A stretch of DNA of 17,133 nt from an uncultured Lachnospiraceae bacterium (GTDB lineage Bacteria; Bacillota; Clostridia; Lachnospirales; Lachnospiraceae), in assembly GCA_910588825.1 (NCBI GenBank), contig CAJURF010000077.1, positions 1 to 17,133 of the forward strand, read 5' to 3'. The translations under genes were made by a program, and so were the position numbers. Below, one piece after another: positions 15,592 to 17,133 of this stretch. The stretch's first letter is position 1. Each line of letters starts with the position of its first letter. The notes beneath the pieces are model-generated. The model was not told the origin of the DNA. It saw only the letters and a program-made list of their open reading frames with translations, and did no database searches.

Positions 15592-15753
15592 TGGTATAGT
15601 AATATTCAACAAAGGGCAATACCTTTTTATATATAATTTTTTTCTTTTTCATATTTAGCCGGAAGCAGACGGCTTCCGGCCCCTCCTTTCTTATTAATAT
15701 AGATTAACGAAAGAGACGCCCCTGTCTTACTATCAGGACAGGGGCGTCTCTTT
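15592..15753 (+). ncRNA. Possible small RNA with two strong hairpins (hypothetical)
   Basis: The 564-bp spacer 15379-15942 lies between divergent genes, yet holds two stable hairpins. The first is a perfect 9-bp stem, GCCGGAAGC/GCTTCCGGC (15658-15666 with 15672-15680). The second is the 17-bp stem at 15710-15753. An extended -10, TGGTATAGT (15592-15600), without a good -35 could start a plus-strand RNA near 15607. That RNA would be about 150 nt and end at the second hairpin. No known RNA family is recognised. The rest of the spacer (15480-15590) is A+T-rich with nothing I can name. Confidence 0.25.
15710..15753. terminator. Strong bidirectional-type terminator hairpin in a divergent spacer
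   Basis: The arms 15710-15726 and 15737-15753 are perfect complements over 17 bp (core GAGACGCCCCTGTC) around a 10-base loop. A short T-run is built into each arm end (AAAG at the left, CTTTTC at the right). Neither flanking gene needs a terminator here, since both are transcribed away from it. Confidence 0.65.
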
Positions 15754-15811
15754 TCATACAGGTTAGGTCTGTATCACTTATTTTTCTACAGCTCCTTACT
15801 GTAACAAATCC

Positions 15812-15840
15812 TTGCTATTTTCATTTGTATAAATTATAAT
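15812..15840 (+). promoter_or_regulatory. sigmaA-type promoter of the PilZ gene
   Basis: TTGCTA (15812-15817), a 17-bp spacer and a perfect TATAAT (15835-15840). Transcription should start near 15847, giving a leader of about 95 nt. The leader contains a small CAGACA/TGTCTG hairpin (15868-15873 with 15892-15897). I looked for the conserved cores of a cyclic-di-GMP riboswitch there and did not see them. Confidence 0.65.
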
Positions 15841-15942
15841 TTTTTCATATACGCCACGTACTCCATCCAGACAAGAACCATAGTCAGCCCCTGTCTGAGT
15901 GGAACGCTGGGAACGATTACATATTCAAAAAGGAGGACAAAG

Positions 15943-16710
15943 GTGGGACTTTTCGGTTTATTTGGTAAGAAAAGGAAAAGAAGCGAAGCGCCGGAACACA
16001 GAGACACCGATGAAAATCTGAGTACAGACAATTTAGCAGAATACTCTGGTATGCGGGTGGAAATATCGACTCTCGAAGGACAAGTATTATTTATTGCAAA
16101 ACTCATGAACATACAGGAGAATACGGCAGAGCTGTATCAGTATTCAGAGACAACATTTTCCGAAGACCCGCAAAGCATTGTACAAATCAGAATCCGCGGT
16201 TATGATGACAAAAATGAAAAGGCCGTCTATCTGGAAGGCACCACTATGCCAATGCCGGAACATATCTGGAAAGTTGAGAATCTGACACTCATACGGCTGG
16301 GAAATGACCGGGCATTCTTTCGTGTGGATACCAACATTGATGGTACCATCACATCTGTAGGCAGAACCGCCGCAGGCGAAGAACCATGCAGGATTCTAAA
16401 CATCAGCGTAGGCGGCGCATGTATTATTTCAAATGCCCGATACCATAAAGGGGACAGGCTTTTACTAAATGTAAAGCTGTTCGAAGAAAGAGACGCCTCT
16501 CTGCTGTTTTGTAAGGTACTGCGGGTAACGGAAAAAGACTATCTTGGATTCGAATACGGGTGCCGTTTCTTAGAAATGAATGAGACCGAACAAAACAGGA
16601 TTACTCAGATTATTTTCGACCTTCAACACAAGAAAATTCCTTGTAAGACGGAAGCATCAGAAGACGCTGATTCAAAAACTCCTAATGAATCAGAAGAAGC
16701 GGAAGAATAA
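15943..16710 (+). CDS. PilZ-domain protein (cyclic-di-GMP receptor, YcgR-like)
   Basis: PilZ domains bind cyclic-di-GMP and pass the signal to motility or surface machinery. The start is GTG 15943, with AGGAGG (15931-15936) at 6-base spacing. The 255 residues comprise a basic N-terminus (GLFGLFGKKRKR, 2-13), a YcgR-type N-terminal beta domain (about 33-115), the PilZ domain (about 120-228) and an acidic tail (about 238-255, many Glu/Asp). Both ligand motifs are intact: RxxxR as Arg123/Arg127 in DRAFFRVD, and N-x-S-x-x-G as Asn153/Ser155/Gly158 in ILNISVGGA. No membrane segment is seen. No flagellar or cyclase gene is nearby, so the output is unknown. It is monocistronic; the stop codon lies in a long inverted repeat. 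Confidence 0.85.
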   Translation: MGLFGLFGKKRKRSEAPEHRDTDENLSTDNLAEYSGMRVEISTLEGQVLFIAKLMNIQENTAELYQYSETTFSEDPQSIVQIRIRGYDDKNEKAVYLEGTTMPMPEHIWKVENLTLIRLGNDRAFFRVDTNIDGTITSVGRTAAGEEPCRILNISVGGACIISNARYHKGDRLLLNVKLFEERDASLLFCKVLRVTEKDYLGFEYGCRFLEMNETEQNRITQIIFDLQHKKIPCKTEASEDADSKTPNESEEAEE

Positions 16711-16756
16711 AACATCCGGGGAAGCAAAATCTTCCCCGGATGTTTTATTCTTCCGC
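16699..16756. terminator. 26-bp perfect inverted repeat, bidirectional terminator for the PilZ gene and tRNA cluster
   Basis: The arms 16699-16724 and 16731-16756 are exact complements over 26 bp around the 6-base loop CAAAAT. The core ACATCCGGGGAAG is followed by TTTTATTCTT on one side, and its complement serves the other strand. The left arm includes the last three codons and the stop of the PilZ gene. On the minus strand it lies just after tRNA-Lys. Confidence 0.8.
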
Positions 16757-16770
16757 ATAGTTCCTTGTTA

Positions 16771-16843
16771 TGAGATATCGGGGAATCGAACCCCGGACAA
16801 CTTGATTAAAAGTCAAGTGCTCTACCATCTGAGCTAATATCCC
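16771..16843 (-). tRNA. tRNA-Lys (TTT)
   Basis: On the minus strand, a 73-nt cloverleaf begins GGGATATTAGCTC. The acceptor GGGATAT pairs with ATATCTC, the anticodon stem CTTGA/TCAAG encloses CTTTTAA with anticodon TTT, and the T arm is CGGGG-TTCGATT-CCCCG. The discriminator is A. CCA is not encoded. It is the last of three tRNAs in the cluster. Confidence 0.96.
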
Positions 16844-16972
16844 CTGTCTTTCCTGTCCGAAACCTACGAGGGCTGAGCAGACAGGACATCTATCACAAAA
16901 ACTGCCGCTTTACAAAGTTTCAGCCATGCACACCCTAATCTCTGCGCACAGCTGACCATTCATAACCTCTAA

Positions 16973-17044
16973 CAGGGCTAGCTGGATTCGAACCAGCGCA
17001 TGCAGCAGTCAAAGTGCTGTGCCTTACCGCTTGGCGATAGCCCT
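16973..17044 (-). tRNA. tRNA-Gln (TTG)
   Basis: On the minus strand, a 72-nt cloverleaf with acceptor AGGGCTA/TAGCCCT. The anticodon stem CAGCA/TGCTG encloses CTTTGAC with anticodon TTG, and the T arm is GCTGG-TTCGAAT-CCAGC. The discriminator is G, as expected for Gln; CCA is not encoded. A 129-nt spacer before tRNA-Lys holds one weak hairpin (CCTGTC 16852-16857 with GACAGG 16880-16885) and no gene that I can see. Confidence 0.96.
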
Positions 17045-17054
17045 TCGCCAAAAA

Positions 17055-17129
17055 GGTGGATAGAGGGATTCGAACCCTCGGCCTCCAGAGCCACAATCTG
17101 GCGCGCTAACCAACTGCGCCATACCCACC
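17055..17129 (-). tRNA. tRNA-His (GTG)
   Basis: On the minus strand, acceptor GTGGGTA pairs with TATCCAC. An encoded extra G at position -1 (17129) faces discriminator C73, the hallmark of bacterial tRNA-His. The anticodon stem CCAGA/TCTGG encloses TTGTGGC with anticodon GTG. CCA is not encoded. It is the first tRNA of the cluster within the window; the promoter lies outside. Confidence 0.96.
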
Positions 17130-17133
17130 ATAA

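Noticed and set aside
15847..15942. Cyclic-di-GMP riboswitch in front of the PilZ gene
   Set aside because: The conserved GEMM cores were not found; only a small 6-bp hairpin is present.
16844..16972. A further tRNA or tRNA remnant between tRNA-Lys and tRNA-Gln
   Set aside because: No T-arm TTCGAAT-type sequence or acceptor pairing is visible; only a weak 6-bp hairpin.
1..17133. CRISPR array, prophage, complete insertion sequence or defence system
   Set aside because: No regularly spaced repeats, no transposase or phage genes, and no nuclease/toxin modules were seen; the only sign of mobile DNA is the glk junction at the left edge.

Overview
The window looks like chromosomal DNA of a spore-forming Firmicute, most likely a Lachnospiraceae / Clostridium cluster XIVa gut-type bacterium. 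The reasons are moderate G+C with strong AGGAGG ribosome sites, HPr kinase next to a ROK glucokinase, a Spo0A-type DNA-binding domain, an argCJBD cluster divergent from argG, a secreted transglutaminase-like protein with a C-terminal module familiar from Lachnospiraceae surface proteins, and tRNA genes without encoded CCA. The genus cannot be fixed from the sequence alone.

Layout. (1) 1-5702, minus strand: a likely operon ftsH - uvrC - hprK - ROK glucokinase, read from a clear sigmaA-type promoter at 5674-5702. It joins membrane proteolysis, excision repair and sugar control. The glucokinase loses its last ~40 residues at about position 57, where it meets unrelated sequence that holds the end of an open plus-strand frame; this may be an insertion or rearrangement junction. 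(2) 5903-7519, plus: pyrG, divergent from ftsH. (3) 7700-8056, plus: a small gene encoding only the Spo0A C-terminal DNA-binding domain, with no receiver domain. Its upstream region carries two tandem 0A-box-like heptamers in 10-bp phase next to a plausible promoter. (4) 8185-14095: arginine biosynthesis. argG (minus) and argC-argJ-argB-argD (plus) diverge from a 257-bp region with two well-formed promoters and a palindromic A+T-rich stretch that includes an ARG-box-like site over the argC -10. ArgC, ArgJ, ArgB and ArgD make ornithine through the acetyl-recycling route and ArgG acts later; argF, argH and carAB are not here. A bidirectional terminator follows argD. (5) 14152-15378, minus: a secreted transglutaminase-like protein. 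(6) 15379-15942: a 564-bp divergent spacer with promoters for both neighbours and two strong hairpins that neither neighbour explains, possibly a small RNA gene. (7) 15943-16710, plus: a PilZ-domain (cyclic-di-GMP receptor) protein ending in a 26-bp perfect inverted repeat that overlaps its stop codon. (8) 16771-17129, minus: a tRNA cluster His(GTG), Gln(TTG), Lys(TTT), in transcription order.

Most of the window is core metabolism. The items most worth following are the stand-alone Spo0A DNA-binding domain with its 0A-like tandem site, the broken glucokinase end, and the hairpin pair in the spacer before the PilZ gene.
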